This document shows positions 1 through 8,855 of a stretch of DNA of 64,000 nucleotides, in pieces. Source of the DNA: Oenococcus sicerae (GTDB lineage Bacteria; Bacillota; Bacilli; Lactobacillales; Lactobacillaceae); contig NZ_CP029684.2 in NCBI RefSeq assembly GCF_004102045.2, forward strand, positions 1,600,395 through 1,664,394, written 5' to 3'. The translations under genes and the position numbers were made by a program. Under the pieces are notes generated by a model. That model did not search any database. It saw only the letters and a program-made list of their open reading frames with translations, and had not been told where the DNA came from. The first letter of the stretch is position 1; every line of letters starts with the position of its first letter.

Positions 1-2126
1 TACTTGCCAAAATATCAGCTTGGTCTATCACTATTTTTGCGCTTGGCTTGTTAGCGGCTATGGCAGTTTTCTTTACTTATGCAGCTGGTGCTCCTAAAAT
101 AACCGAAGCTCAACTGGCATCAGAAAATTCCATGCAGATCTTCGACTCGCAAGGATCGCTAATTTATTCCGGTTCACAGCAGGAACGTGATTATGCTGAC
201 CAAAGTGAAATACCAGAAAGCCTGATGCATGCGGTCGTTTCAATTGAAGACCGCCGTTTTTACAAACATCATGGTGTTGATGTTTACCGTACTATTGGTG
301 CGCTGTTTTCTGATATCAAGGGAAAGTTGACTGGCCATTCGACTGGTCTGCAAGGCGGATCAACCTTGACTCAGCAATTGGTCAAGCTATCTGTTTTTTC
401 AACTAAAGCTTCTGACCAAACACTGAAACGTAAAGCACAAGAAGCTTGGCTGGCCTTAAAAGTCGAACGTAATTTTAGTAAAAATCAAATTCTGACTTTC
501 TATATCAATAAAGTAAATATGGGAAATGGTATTTACGGCATGAAAACGGCTGCCGAATATTATTTTGGTAAAAACCTCAACCAATTGGATCTATCGCAAT
601 TGGCCATTTTAGCCGGTATCCCCCGTTCACCTGTTTACTATGATCCCTACACTTACCCTAATTACTTAAAGGTTCGTCGAAATGATGTTCTCGCCGGCGA
701 AGTCGCGATGAAGTATATCACGCAAGCACAAGCTGATAAAGCGATGGCAGAACCAGTTCAACAAGGCTTGATCCCAAAAGTCGAGCAAACGGAAAATTCA
801 GTCAGTTCGAATCTAACGGTTAACGCCTATGCACAATCAGTCTTAAGTGAGGTTCGCAAGTTGGGCTATAATCCAACCAAAGATGGCTTAAAAATTTATA
901 CAGCCATGAACTCTAAAATGCAAAAGCGGCTCTATACAGTCTTAAATGGTGGTACTGGCGTTCCTTGGTTAAACGGCATTCAAGCAGCAGCCACAGTTGT
1001 CAATCCGAAAAATGGCCGTGTCCTAGCTCAAGTTGGCGGCCGTAATGTTACTGGTATGTTTAGTTTAAATAGAGCTGTTCAGACTAACCGGTCTTCTGGA
1101 TCAACCGCTAAGCCTTTGGTCGATTATGGCCCAGCTATTGAATACCTGAATTGGCCAACTTATCGAACTGTTCAAGATACTCAATATAAATATCCAGGTA
1201 CAAATATCAGCGTCCATGATTTCGACGGTACTTTTCTGGGCAATATGACGATGCGCAAAGCTATTGTCATTTCAAGAAACATTCCCGCGATCAGAACATT
1301 AATGGAAGTTGGCATGACTAGGTCATCTGAGTTCTTGAATAAACTCGGTATCAATATCAAAGCTAGCCAATTGACCGGATCCTCTGCGATCGGTATTGAT
1401 GTTTCCACGGAACAAGAAGCAGCAGCTTTTTCCGCTTTCGCAAATGGTGGTACTTACTATAAGCCTGAGTATGTTGAAAAAATCGTGACCTCTGACGGTG
1501 TCACCCATAGTTATGAGCCCAGTGGCACGCGCGCAATGAAGACTTCAACTGCCTTTATGATGACGAACATTATGGAGGGTGTCCCTAAATACAACGGATC
1601 AGCCCCTGGCGCCGAGATCTCCGGCCTTTATCAAGCCGGCAAATCCGGTATCGTCGGCTACGCGGATTCAGCCAACCAGCCAAGCGGCGCTGAATCTGAT
1701 GTTTGGTTCACAGGATATACAAAAAATCTCGCTGCTTCGTTTTGGGTCGGCTACGATCAGCCAAATGCAACGGGTAATTATATTCCCAATGCATCTGAAT
1801 CTTCGATGCCCGAAAGAGCCTACCGCGACTTCATGCTGACTGCCATGCAAGGCTATGACAATACCGATTGGACTGCTCCGAATACGGTTCAAAAAGTTGT
1901 TAAAGGAAGTGTGACCGAATATGAAGTCAAGGGTGCTAGCTGGAGCAATGGCGGTTTGCCGAACGCTTATTCTTCCTCATCATCTTCCAGCTCTAAAACA
2001 ATTATCGTGACACCATCGCTTTCTTCTTCATCAAGCAGTTTATCGAGCTCTAGCGATAGTCTCTCTAGCAGTAGTTCGTCTGCAAGCTCAGCTGCATCAT
2101 CGTCTTCTTCAACTCAAACACCATAA
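1..2126 (+). CDS. pbp1A: Class A penicillin-binding protein 1A (5'-partial)
   Basis: Bifunctional peptidoglycan glycosyltransferase/transpeptidase acting at the outer face of the membrane. The frame is open from base 3 with no start, so the gene begins before the window. The first visible residues (WSITIFALGLLAAMAVFFTY) are the membrane anchor. The GT51 motifs follow in order: SIEDRRFYKHHG, GGSTLTQQ, RKAQEAWLALKVE and the GNGIYGMKTAAEYYFGKN segment. The transpeptidase domain has SGSTAK (SxxK serine), SRN (SxN) and KSG in place of the usual KTG. The last 50 or so residues are a low-complexity serine tail, probably disordered and outside the cell. In Bacillus relatives ponA lies next to dnaD/asnS; here it converges on them. 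The identification is secure; the symbol is assigned by class. Confidence 0.93.
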   Translation, partial: LAKISAWSITIFALGLLAAMAVFFTYAAGAPKITEAQLASENSMQIFDSQGSLIYSGSQQERDYADQSEIPESLMHAVVSIEDRRFYKHHGVDVYRTIGALFSDIKGKLTGHSTGLQGGSTLTQQLVKLSVFSTKASDQTLKRKAQEAWLALKVERNFSKNQILTFYINKVNMGNGIYGMKTAAEYYFGKNLNQLDLSQLAILAGIPRSPVYYDPYTYPNYLKVRRNDVLAGEVAMKYITQAQADKAMAEPVQQGLIPKVEQTENSVSSNLTVNAYAQSVLSEVRKLGYNPTKDGLKIYTAMNSKMQKRLYTVLNGGTGVPWLNGIQAAATVVNPKNGRVLAQVGGRNVTGMFSLNRAVQTNRSSGSTAKPLVDYGPAIEYLNWPTYRTVQDTQYKYPGTNISVHDFDGTFLGNMTMRKAIVISRNIPAIRTLMEVGMTRSSEFLNKLGINIKASQLTGSSAIGIDVSTEQEAAAFSAFANGGTYYKPEYVEKIVTSDGVTHSYEPSGTRAMKTSTAFMMTNIMEGVPKYNGSAPGAEISGLYQAGKSGIVGYADSANQPSGAESDVWFTGYTKNLAASFWVGYDQPNATGNYIPNASESSMPERAYRDFMLTAMQGYDNTDWTAPNTVQKVVKGSVTEYEVKGASWSNGGLPNAYSSSSSSSSKTIIVTPSLSSSSSSLSSSSDSLSSSSSSASSAASSSSSTQTP

Positions 2127-2128
2127 TA

Positions 2129-2161
2129 AAAAAACCGAACTTAAATGGTTCGGTTTTTTAT
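2129..2161. terminator. Bidirectional rho-independent terminator between pbp1A and dnaD
   Basis: Stem AACCGAAC / GTTCGGTT with a short AT loop, flanked by A-run and T-run on the two sides, in the 48-bp gap between convergent genes. Confidence 0.85.
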
Positions 2162-2174
2162 TAGTTAAGCTTAT

Positions 2175-2870
2175 TTATTCGCCAATTTTTTTTAACGGGA
2201 TCTTGATCTCTGAATCAACCTGCTTGACCGTATTCCCCTGTTCTGCGAGCGGTCCGGTATACTGCTGCCGGTGCCGTAAATTATCTGCCTCAGCCTGTTC
2301 TTTGGTCTGGACATGGTTCTGCTTCCAATTAAGCAATATTTTCTCGATATAACGCAGATTCAAGATTTGACTGTTAACTGATTGCCTTAAGGCCGTAACG
2401 ATCAATTCAGGGCTAAATTGGTCCTTTTTAAGCCAATCGCCAATGGTTTGTAGTTCCATTGGCGTCAGCATACGACCAAATTCTCTTTGAAACAATTGAT
2501 ACAGACTTTTTTTTGTTTTCGTTTGGTCTAAACTGCTATCAGCAACAAGCGGCTGCAGATCAAGACCACCAGAAATAAGTTTGCCAAACAAATTGCTTAA
2601 ATCATAGGCATCGTTAGAAGCTGATAGCGAAATAACCTTACTATTTAAAAGTCTTTCTATCGTTTTTTGAACAGCAGCCTGCGAAAAATTAGTTCGCGCT
2701 GAAATCAATTCAGTCCTTGGCAGCGCAATGCCTTCTTTGGAAAACGCGAAAAGCTGCATGATCACGATTAGATCTTCATTACTCAGGCCAAGTTGATGAT
2801 AACTTTTAAACAGCCTGAGCGGCAGTTCAACATTCCCTTCAGCTAAAAATTGTTTTAAATCTTTGTCCAT
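2175..2870 (-). CDS. dnaD: DnaD-like replication initiation protein
   Basis: Primosomal protein that, in Firmicutes, helps DnaB/DnaI load the replicative helicase at oriC and at restart sites. The 231-aa length fits. An N-terminal winged-helix region (about residues 1-110) is followed by a DnaB_2/DnaD C-terminal domain (about 125-195) with the characteristic run FQREFGRMLTPMELQTIGDW and the later YIEKILLNW segment. It begins 5 bp after the asnS stop with no clear Shine-Dalgarno, so it is probably translated by coupling to asnS. The ypmB-asnS-dnaD order is a known Firmicutes arrangement and supports the call. Confidence 0.88.
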   Translation of the reverse strand: MDKDLKQFLAEGNVELPLRLFKSYHQLGLSNEDLIVIMQLFAFSKEGIALPRTELISARTNFSQAAVQKTIERLLNSKVISLSASNDAYDLSNLFGKLISGGLDLQPLVADSSLDQTKTKKSLYQLFQREFGRMLTPMELQTIGDWLKKDQFSPELIVTALRQSVNSQILNLRYIEKILLNWKQNHVQTKEQAEADNLRHRQQYTGPLAEQGNTVKQVDSEIKIPLKKIGE

Positions 2871-2875
2871 TGCTA

Positions 2876-4180
2876 TTAGGGATGCAAACGATTCAAAGTT
2901 CTTGGAAAAGGAATCGTCTCGCGAATGTGATCTTCACCCGCAACGAAACGAATCAAACGTTCCAAACCCAGACCGAATCCTGAGTGCGGTACCGTACCAT
3001 ACTTGCGCAGATCCAGATACCAACTGTATTCATTAAGATCCAAATGCTGATCAATCAACCGCTGTTTTAGATAATCATAATCAGTATCACGTTCAGAACC
3101 GCCAATAATTTCGCCGTAGCCTTCAGGTGCCATGAGATCAGCTGAAATGACCACATCATCTCGTGTTGGATGGCGTTTCATATAAAAAGCTTTGACCGCT
3201 TTGGGAAAATTAACAACGAAAAAGGGCGAAGTAAAATGATTTGCCAAAAAAGTCTCTTCCGGAGAACCAAAATCAACACCCCAATCGATCTTAAAACCAT
3301 TGTCCTGCAACAGTTTAACAGCATCATCATAACTCACGCGCGGGTAAGGCAATTTCGTGTAAGAAGCTAATTTTTCTATGTCTCGACCCAACATTTTTAA
3401 CTCAACACGACAATTATCGATAACTCTTTGGATCAAATAGGCAATAAATCGTTCCTGAACTTCTAACGACTGCTCTTGGTGCATCCATGCCATTTCGGCG
3501 TCGATCATCCAAAATTCAGTCAAATGGCGTCGAGTCGAAGATTTTTCAGCTCTGAAAGTTGGTCCAAAATCATAAACCTTGCCAAAAGCCATCGCCCCGG
3601 CTTCCGCATAAAGCTGGCCAGTTTGTGACAAATAAGCTTCTTTGCCAAAGTAATCAACCGGAAAAAGTTCCGTAGTGCCTTCAGGAGCGGAATCGGTGAT
3701 GATCGGTGCATCTAATTTTAAAAAACCATCCTCATGAAAGAAATCGTAAATAGCCCGAATGAGTTCATCACGAATTTTTAGAGTTGCGTAAGGCTTTTGA
3801 TGACGCAAGTAGAGGTGACGCTCATCGAACAAAAAATCAGTGCCATGCTCTTTTGGTGAAATCGGGTAATTCTCAGACTCACCAACGATTTCAATCTCAG
3901 AGACAGCCATTTCGTAACCAAATTCGCTTCGAGAGTCTGCATGGATCGTGCCGGTAACATAGAGACTCGTTTCCTGTTTTAAATGTTCAGCCAGCTTAAA
4001 AGTTGCTTCGTCAACATCAGTGGCCGAAACAACTCCCTGCATAAACCCCGTACCATCACGCAACTGCAAAAAAGCGATTTTACCGCCGCCTCTTTTTTGC
4101 CGCAGCCAAACACCGATCTTGACCACTCGGCCAACATATTCAGCAGCATCTTCGATTCTGATCATTTTTACTTCTGACAT
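2876..4180 (-). CDS. asnS: Asparaginyl-tRNA synthetase
   Basis: Class IIb aminoacyl-tRNA synthetase charging tRNA-Asn in the cytoplasm. The 434-aa length is typical. An N-terminal OB-fold anticodon-binding domain (about 10-110, with [20 protein letters not shown]) precedes the class II catalytic core. Motif 2 is [19 protein letters not shown], and motif 3 is near the C-terminus ([13 protein letters not shown]). The ATG has a good GGGAG Shine-Dalgarno. It sits between ypmB and dnaD in the same orientation. No T-box leader is visible directly upstream, so any such control would have to lie ahead of the dinG-like gene. Confidence 0.95.
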   Translation of the reverse strand: MSEVKMIRIEDAAEYVGRVVKIGVWLRQKRGGGKIAFLQLRDGTGFMQGVVSATDVDEATFKLAEHLKQETSLYVTGTIHADSRSEFGYEMAVSEIEIVGESENYPISPKEHGTDFLFDERHLYLRHQKPYATLKIRDELIRAIYDFFHEDGFLKLDAPIITDSAPEGTTELFPVDYFGKEAYLSQTGQLYAEAGAMAFGKVYDFGPTFRAEKSSTRRHLTEFWMIDAEMAWMHQEQSLEVQERFIAYLIQRVIDNCRVELKMLGRDIEKLASYTKLPYPRVSYDDAVKLLQDNGFKIDWGVDFGSPEETFLANHFTSPFFVVNFPKAVKAFYMKRHPTRDDVVISADLMAPEGYGEIIGGSERDTDYDYLKQRLIDQHLDLNEYSWYLDLRKYGTVPHSGFGLGLERLIRFVAGEDHIRETIPFPRTLNRLHP

Positions 4181-4199
4181 TTACAACTCCCTGAAATTA

Positions 4200-4712
4200 C
4201 TATATCCCTTCAATTATGCGATAAACTTTGCCACTTCTTAAATCGATCGTCAGATAATTCACAGAACTCTTGCCGCCTTGATAGCTGATTTCAAATACGG
4301 GACGGCCTTTATACACTGATGGTGAAAAAGAGTAGACATGTTTGACTGCATACTTGACATAGATCTGATCTAGTTTTGCATTGGAAAGCTGCCTGGACAC
4401 GGGGATCTTATCAACTAATTTTTCCTGATGATTAAAAATAGTTAAATAATTATTACCCTGAGCATCGGCACCATAAATTGAATAGTAGTGGCCATTGCGG
4501 TCAGATTCTTTAAAAGTTTTGACACTCTTGATACCGGCTTCTCTTTTAGCTGCGGCTGCATATTTGCTGGCCGTACTATTGATCGGAAACATGACCAAAT
4601 AAAGATAACTGGCCAAAGCAAACAAAAGCAGCAACAGCAGGCCAATATAAATAGCTAGTTTATGCGCTTTATTGGAACGCTGTTGATATTGTATTCTTGA
4701 ATAATTATCCAA
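4200..4712 (-). CDS. YpmB-like membrane-anchored protein (PepSY/DUF5590-type)
   Basis: 170 aa with one strong N-terminal transmembrane segment (about residues 18-42, leucine-rich) and an extracytoplasmic domain. Position between the dinG-like gene and asnS matches ypmB of Bacillus and lactic acid bacteria, and the C-terminal YLTIDLRSGKVYRIIEGI resembles PepSY-type repeats. Molecular function is not established for the family. The start is TTG preceded by GAGG; no better start is present. Assignment relies largely on synteny plus topology. Confidence 0.72.
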   Translation of the reverse strand: MDNYSRIQYQQRSNKAHKLAIYIGLLLLLLFALASYLYLVMFPINSTASKYAAAAKREAGIKSVKTFKESDRNGHYYSIYGADAQGNNYLTIFNHQEKLVDKIPVSRQLSNAKLDQIYVKYAVKHVYSFSPSVYKGRPVFEISYQGGKSSVNYLTIDLRSGKVYRIIEGI

Positions 4713-4751
4713 ATTGCCTCGTTTAAATCATAAATGAAATGTCAAAAAATG

Positions 4752-6212
4752 TTAATTGTTTAAAGACGCCAGCAAGGACTCAAAATTAGAAAAGCTTCGC
4801 ATCGAGTACCAATTTTTCAAATATTCCTCAGCTTGAGTAAAGAAAATACTTTGGTTTGAAAAATTTAGATCATGGTCAAGTAGATCCGAAAAACCTTTGC
4901 CGACATCAAAAATAAATAAATCATAATTTTTTGAAAATTCCCGCTCCGTGACGAAAAAACTATCCAAATCAGTAATACCGATTGCAGGAAAATTATAAAC
5001 CTTCACTGCCTGCTTGTAATAATCAAAATCAGTTGCTGGATCCTGATCAGTAAAAAGACTGAAAAGCTGCTCAGGAAAACCATTAACTAGTTCATGCAAA
5101 TAGCCAGTCTTTGTTTCGGCTAACCAAGTTAAAATTCTGAGTTTTGCCAATTGGCGAGTCGGACTTTCTTCGATACTTAAGCTTTCATTAAATTTGTTCA
5201 GGTCGACAAAATCCTTGCGCGTGATCGGAATGGCAAAACGATCCTTATGAGCGGCCAGCATCACTTGAGATTTTTGGAAAAGCAGTTTTCTTCTTTGAAC
5301 GTTTTCTTCGATGATCAGTACTCTTGCGGACTTCTCGGCAAGCTGGTCGGCCAACAGCAAGTAAGCATTGCTTTTTCCAAATCTTGGCCGTGAAAAAACC
5401 GAATAAGCATTAATTTTTTTATTTGCGATCTTAGACTGAAAAATATTAGCAAATGTCTCTTGTCGAGGTCGTAAGATCGGCGATGGCAGGACTTTTTTAT
5501 TCGAGAATTGTTTTTTATCTGAAATCCAATCCAGCAGCTGTTTTTTCGTAGCCGGTAAAACCGTGGGTGTTTTAAAAGCGAAGGGATCGTGATGCGCAGT
5601 CTGTGCCTGTCCCTTGGCAAAAGAAAAAATTTTTTCCGTATTCCCGAGTAAACTGGCAGAATGGTCAAGCAAAGTTGCTAGTGTTTGGACCGGCAGCTGA
5701 TCGATCTGTTCGTGGATCTTTAAAAATAATTGAGCCGTTGCATGGGCATCCTGATCAGCACGATGGTGACGCGGCAATTTAATACCCAAATGTTGGACCA
5801 GCTCATCTAACTTATAACTAGGTATCGTCGGAAAAATAATTTGTGCTAGCTGAACCGTATCAACATACTCGACTCGCAAACGATGCATTTTAATTCGCGT
5901 AAATTCGCCATTCAAGTAGGGAAAATCGTAACGAACATTGTGCGCCACAAAAACAGCTTCAGATAATTGATCATGAATCATGGCCGCCAGATCTTCAAAG
6001 TATGGTGCATCTTGAACATCTTCATTTTTAATTCCTGTCAAATCAACGATTTGATTCGGAATTTTCACACCAGGATTGACCATTGTTTGAAAATTATTAA
6101 TGATTTTCCATTTTTTAACAAAACTGATGCCAATTTGAATGATATGGCCGTCCTCTTTAAAGGGTGCGGTCGTCTCGAGATCCACAATTGCAAAAGTTGA
6201 ATTTTCATCCAT
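4752..6212 (-). CDS. DinG-like protein: DnaQ-type exonuclease domain plus degenerate, shortened helicase part
   Basis: 486 aa, against about 900 for Firmicutes DinG (exonuclease plus XPD-like helicase). Residues 1-165 form a complete DEDDh 3'-5' exonuclease: DLETT (Exo I), AHNVRYDFPYL (Exo II), HHRADQDAHATAQLF (Exo III). After a linker, residues about 240-480 align in pattern with the first helicase half: RPRQETFANIF matches the Q-rich start. The Walker A position reads SRPRFGKS, lacking the GxGKT pattern, and the DEAH-box position reads FDVGKGFSDLL. The second helicase half is absent. The reading frame is intact, so this may be a functional exonuclease with a non-catalytic tail. Its position ahead of ypmB-asnS supports descent from dinG. 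Confidence 0.78.
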   Translation of the reverse strand: MDENSTFAIVDLETTAPFKEDGHIIQIGISFVKKWKIINNFQTMVNPGVKIPNQIVDLTGIKNEDVQDAPYFEDLAAMIHDQLSEAVFVAHNVRYDFPYLNGEFTRIKMHRLRVEYVDTVQLAQIIFPTIPSYKLDELVQHLGIKLPRHHRADQDAHATAQLFLKIHEQIDQLPVQTLATLLDHSASLLGNTEKIFSFAKGQAQTAHHDPFAFKTPTVLPATKKQLLDWISDKKQFSNKKVLPSPILRPRQETFANIFQSKIANKKINAYSVFSRPRFGKSNAYLLLADQLAEKSARVLIIEENVQRRKLLFQKSQVMLAAHKDRFAIPITRKDFVDLNKFNESLSIEESPTRQLAKLRILTWLAETKTGYLHELVNGFPEQLFSLFTDQDPATDFDYYKQAVKVYNFPAIGITDLDSFFVTEREFSKNYDLFIFDVGKGFSDLLDHDLNFSNQSIFFTQAEEYLKNWYSMRSFSNFESLLASLNN

Positions 6213-6248
6213 CTACAAAATTTTACCTTTTTTACTACAATTAGTATT

Positions 6249-7169
6249 ATGAATTTCGGTTTTGGACAAGCACACGCTAAAGCACACCTTCTCGGAGAGC
6301 ACTCCGTTGTTTACGGATATCCGGCTATTATCGCCCCTTTATTAAGTCTCAGCACAAAAGCTGAGGTCATTGATTCAGATAAAACATTAATTGAGACTGA
6401 TAACTTTTCTGGAACAATGTTCCAGCTCAACTACCGTTTTAGCGGTATCTATAGCCTTTTGACTGAATTGTTAAATTTCTTTGAAGAACCCGATCTCACT
6501 TTTAAATTACATATCAAATCCAATATTCCGTCAAAAAAAGGACTTGGTTCTTCAGCTGCCTACGCAGTGGCTATCGTCAAGGCTTTTTGCGATTATTTTG
6601 ATTATGATTACTCAGATGAGGAAGTTTTCAAAATTGCTCAAATTTCCGAAAACAAGAATCATGGTCGATCGTCCGGCGGTGATACCTATGCCGTGATGGC
6701 TGAAGGGCCGATCTTTTTTGACACGAATAAAGACGCAACCATCCTAAAACTCGATACAAAAGCTTATATTGTTGTGGCCGATTCAGGAACAGCCGGTTTA
6801 ACCTCCCAAGCTGTCCAACTCGTCGCTGATAATTACGAAAAAGATCCAGAAACATTCGGCAATTATTTTAAACAGATGGGTGCGATCGCTGAAAAAGGCC
6901 GCGAGGAGATTATTGCTGACGATTTAAAAGATTTCGGTCGATTAATGACTGAGAACCAAAATCTACTGGCAAAATTAGGTGTTTCAACTCCTTATCTTGA
7001 ACGACTGATTAAAATTGCCTTAAATAATGGTGCTCTCGGTGCCAAATTGACTGGTGGCGGTCTTGGCGGCAGTATTGTTGCCCTGACAGACACCGAAGCA
7101 AAAGCCGCCGAGATTAAAAAAGCCTTAAATAAGGCCGGTGCGCCCGAAAGCTGGATCTCAAAAATATAA
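6249..7169 (+). CDS. mvk: Mevalonate kinase
   Basis: GHMP kinase phosphorylating mevalonate to 5-phosphomevalonate with ATP. The 306-aa length is typical. Motif 1 is AHAKAHLLGEHSVVYG; the ATP-binding motif 2 is KKGLGSSAAYAVA (about residue 100); motif 3 near the C-terminus is KLTGGGLGGSIVAL. First gene of a four-gene overlapping mevalonate operon. Only 36 bp separate its ATG from the divergent dinG-like gene, and no Shine-Dalgarno is visible before the ATG, so it may be translated from a very short or leaderless message (inference). Confidence 0.94.
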   Translation: MNFGFGQAHAKAHLLGEHSVVYGYPAIIAPLLSLSTKAEVIDSDKTLIETDNFSGTMFQLNYRFSGIYSLLTELLNFFEEPDLTFKLHIKSNIPSKKGLGSSAAYAVAIVKAFCDYFDYDYSDEEVFKIAQISENKNHGRSSGGDTYAVMAEGPIFFDTNKDATILKLDTKAYIVVADSGTAGLTSQAVQLVADNYEKDPETFGNYFKQMGAIAEKGREEIIADDLKDFGRLMTENQNLLAKLGVSTPYLERLIKIALNNGALGAKLTGGGLGGSIVALTDTEAKAAEIKKALNKAGAPESWISKI

Positions 7170-8113
7170 TGTCTAAGGCTCGTGCTTACACAAATATAGC
7201 CCTGATTAAATATTGGGGTAAAAGCGATCCGCTTTGGAATCTGCCAACGACTGGCTCGATCGGTCTGACTTTGGACCAGCTTTATACAGAGACCAGTGCC
7301 AAGATAAATGATGACTTAAAACAAGATTATTTTATGTTGAATGGTCAAAAGACGCAAAATTTAAAAGTTATGAAAGTCATGAATTTTTTGCGAGATCTAA
7401 CTGGTGATCGTCATTTTGTCGAAATCTTCAGCGAAAATCATGTGCCCACTGCCGCCGGTCTAGCTTCATCAGCTTCAGGCTTTGCTGCCCTCGCTATGGC
7501 CGCTAGTCAGGCCTTCGGCCTATCTTTGGATCGAAAAGAACTCTCGACGATCGCACGTCTGGGCTCCGGATCAGCCAGCCGTTCGGTTTTTGGCGGCTTC
7601 TCCATCTGGCATGCCGGCCATGATCATGACAGTTCTTTTGCCGAAAGTATTTTAGATCCACTGAATTTTGATATCCGCGTGATCGATATTTTAGCTGATA
7701 AATCAACAAAAAAAATCTCGTCCAGTCAAGGCATGCAATTAGCCCAAAGTGCCCCGAACTATGCCGCTTGGTGTTCAAACAGTCAAAAGCAGATTGATGA
7801 TATGCTGGCTGCAATTGCTAACAGCGATCTGGAAAAAATCGGCTTGATCGCTGAGAAAAACGCACTAGCCATGCATGAATTAAATCGAACAGCTATACAA
7901 GCTTTTGATTATTTCACACAAAATACGCGTGACATCATTGCGGCCACGAAAAAGCTATACAACAGCGGCACACTGGCTTTTGCAACGATTGATGCCGGCC
8001 CCAATGTCAAAGTGATCACAAATAGTGAAAATCAAAGCACCGTTATTGAAACGCTCAAAAATTATGGTGAAATTTTGGTCCAAAAAGCAGGTCCAGGTGT
8101 CACTAATGTGTGA
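7169..8113 (+). CDS. mvaD: Diphosphomevalonate decarboxylase
   Basis: ATP-dependent decarboxylation of mevalonate 5-diphosphate to isopentenyl diphosphate. 314 aa. It begins ARAYTNIALIKYWGKSD, the family signature; the phosphate-binding loop is AAGLASSASGFAALA, and GSGSASRSVFGGF follows. The start overlaps the mvk stop by one base (TAATG), implying translational coupling. The catalytic Asp is expected in the TIDAGPNVKV segment near the C-terminus, which is present. Confidence 0.95.
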   Translation: MSKARAYTNIALIKYWGKSDPLWNLPTTGSIGLTLDQLYTETSAKINDDLKQDYFMLNGQKTQNLKVMKVMNFLRDLTGDRHFVEIFSENHVPTAAGLASSASGFAALAMAASQAFGLSLDRKELSTIARLGSGSASRSVFGGFSIWHAGHDHDSSFAESILDPLNFDIRVIDILADKSTKKISSSQGMQLAQSAPNYAAWCSNSQKQIDDMLAAIANSDLEKIGLIAEKNALAMHELNRTAIQAFDYFTQNTRDIIAATKKLYNSGTLAFATIDAGPNVKVITNSENQSTVIETLKNYGEILVQKAGPGVTNV

Positions 8114-8855
8114 GTTCAAGATTCCCGGAAAATTAATGCTGGCCGGCGAGTATGCGGTTACTGTACCTGGACATTTAGCGATCGTCTTCGCGATCGATCG
8201 TTTTATATCAAAAAAAGGCTCGCAGCTAGTCAACAAAAAAGGCATTAAATATGGCCTCGGATCATCAGGCGCCTATGCTGTTTTCAAAACAAAAAGCCAG
8301 TATCCAGCACTTTTAGATGATGCTCTTTTTAAAAAATCGCTCCAGTTGTCTCGGCAAACACAAATCCAAAACTCCGGCGCCGATATCGCTGCTTCAACAT
8401 TTAGCGGACTGCTTATCTACCAAAATGGCCATCTGCCAAAAAGCTTGTTGTTTCCAAATAATTGGCAGCTGCTGGTCGGTTGGACAGGCACACCGGCAGT
8501 TACGAGCGAATTAGTTAAGATAAATCAGCTTTCCGAAAATTTTTTGGCCCAATCAGATCTGATCGTTCAAAACATGATCGCTGCCATTCGTGAGCAGAAT
8601 TTTGATCTCTTTAGTCAGCAACTCATCTTGGCTGAAAAAAATTTAGAAACTTTAAAAGGCGTCTTAACTGATAAGCTGGCTAAAGCCATTCAAATCGCCA
8701 GACAGTTCGATGTCGCAGCCAAAATATCCGGTGCTGGTGGTGGTGACAACGTGATCGCTTTTGCTCAAGACAAAAAAATCGTCGACAAAATCAAACAAGA
8801 TTGGCGAAAAGCCGGCATCATTCCGCTAGATTTGCACGTATACTATAAAAAGTGA
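8106..8855 (+). CDS. Phosphomevalonate kinase, compact form
   Basis: GHMP kinase expected to convert phosphomevalonate to diphosphomevalonate, the missing step between its two neighbours. The ATG at 8106 lies inside the end of mvaD (8-bp overlap) and directly starts the conserved FKIPGKLMLAGEYAVTVPG; a frame open further upstream is not needed. The glycine-rich loop GLGSSGAYAV and the C-terminal KISGAGGGDNVIAFA are present. At 249 aa it is clearly shorter than the roughly 335-370 aa of other Gram-positive enzymes, mainly because the stretch between motif 1 and the glycine loop is very short (about 30 residues). Context makes the function likely despite the reduction. Confidence 0.85.
   Translation: MCEFKIPGKLMLAGEYAVTVPGHLAIVFAIDRFISKKGSQLVNKKGIKYGLGSSGAYAVFKTKSQYPALLDDALFKKSLQLSRQTQIQNSGADIAASTFSGLLIYQNGHLPKSLLFPNNWQLLVGWTGTPAVTSELVKINQLSENFLAQSDLIVQNMIAAIREQNFDLFSQQLILAEKNLETLKGVLTDKLAKAIQIARQFDVAAKISGAGGGDNVIAFAQDKKIVDKIKQDWRKAGIIPLDLHVYYKK

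Noticed and set aside
1323..1508. Antisense frames of 60-150 codons across pbp1A, purH, guaB and others
   Set aside because: All lie fully within strong genes on the other strand, lack ribosome sites and show no recognisable motif.
27..2126. TTG at 48 as the start of penicillin-binding protein 1A
   Set aside because: It would fall in the middle of the membrane anchor, and the frame is open to the window edge; the gene is simply cut by the window.
4181..4199. T-box leader for asnS
   Set aside because: Only 19 bp separate asnS from ypmB; no specifier or antiterminator can fit.
8025..8105. Phosphomevalonate kinase starting 27 codons earlier
   Set aside because: That part lies inside mvaD; the conserved motif begins right at the ATG at 8106.
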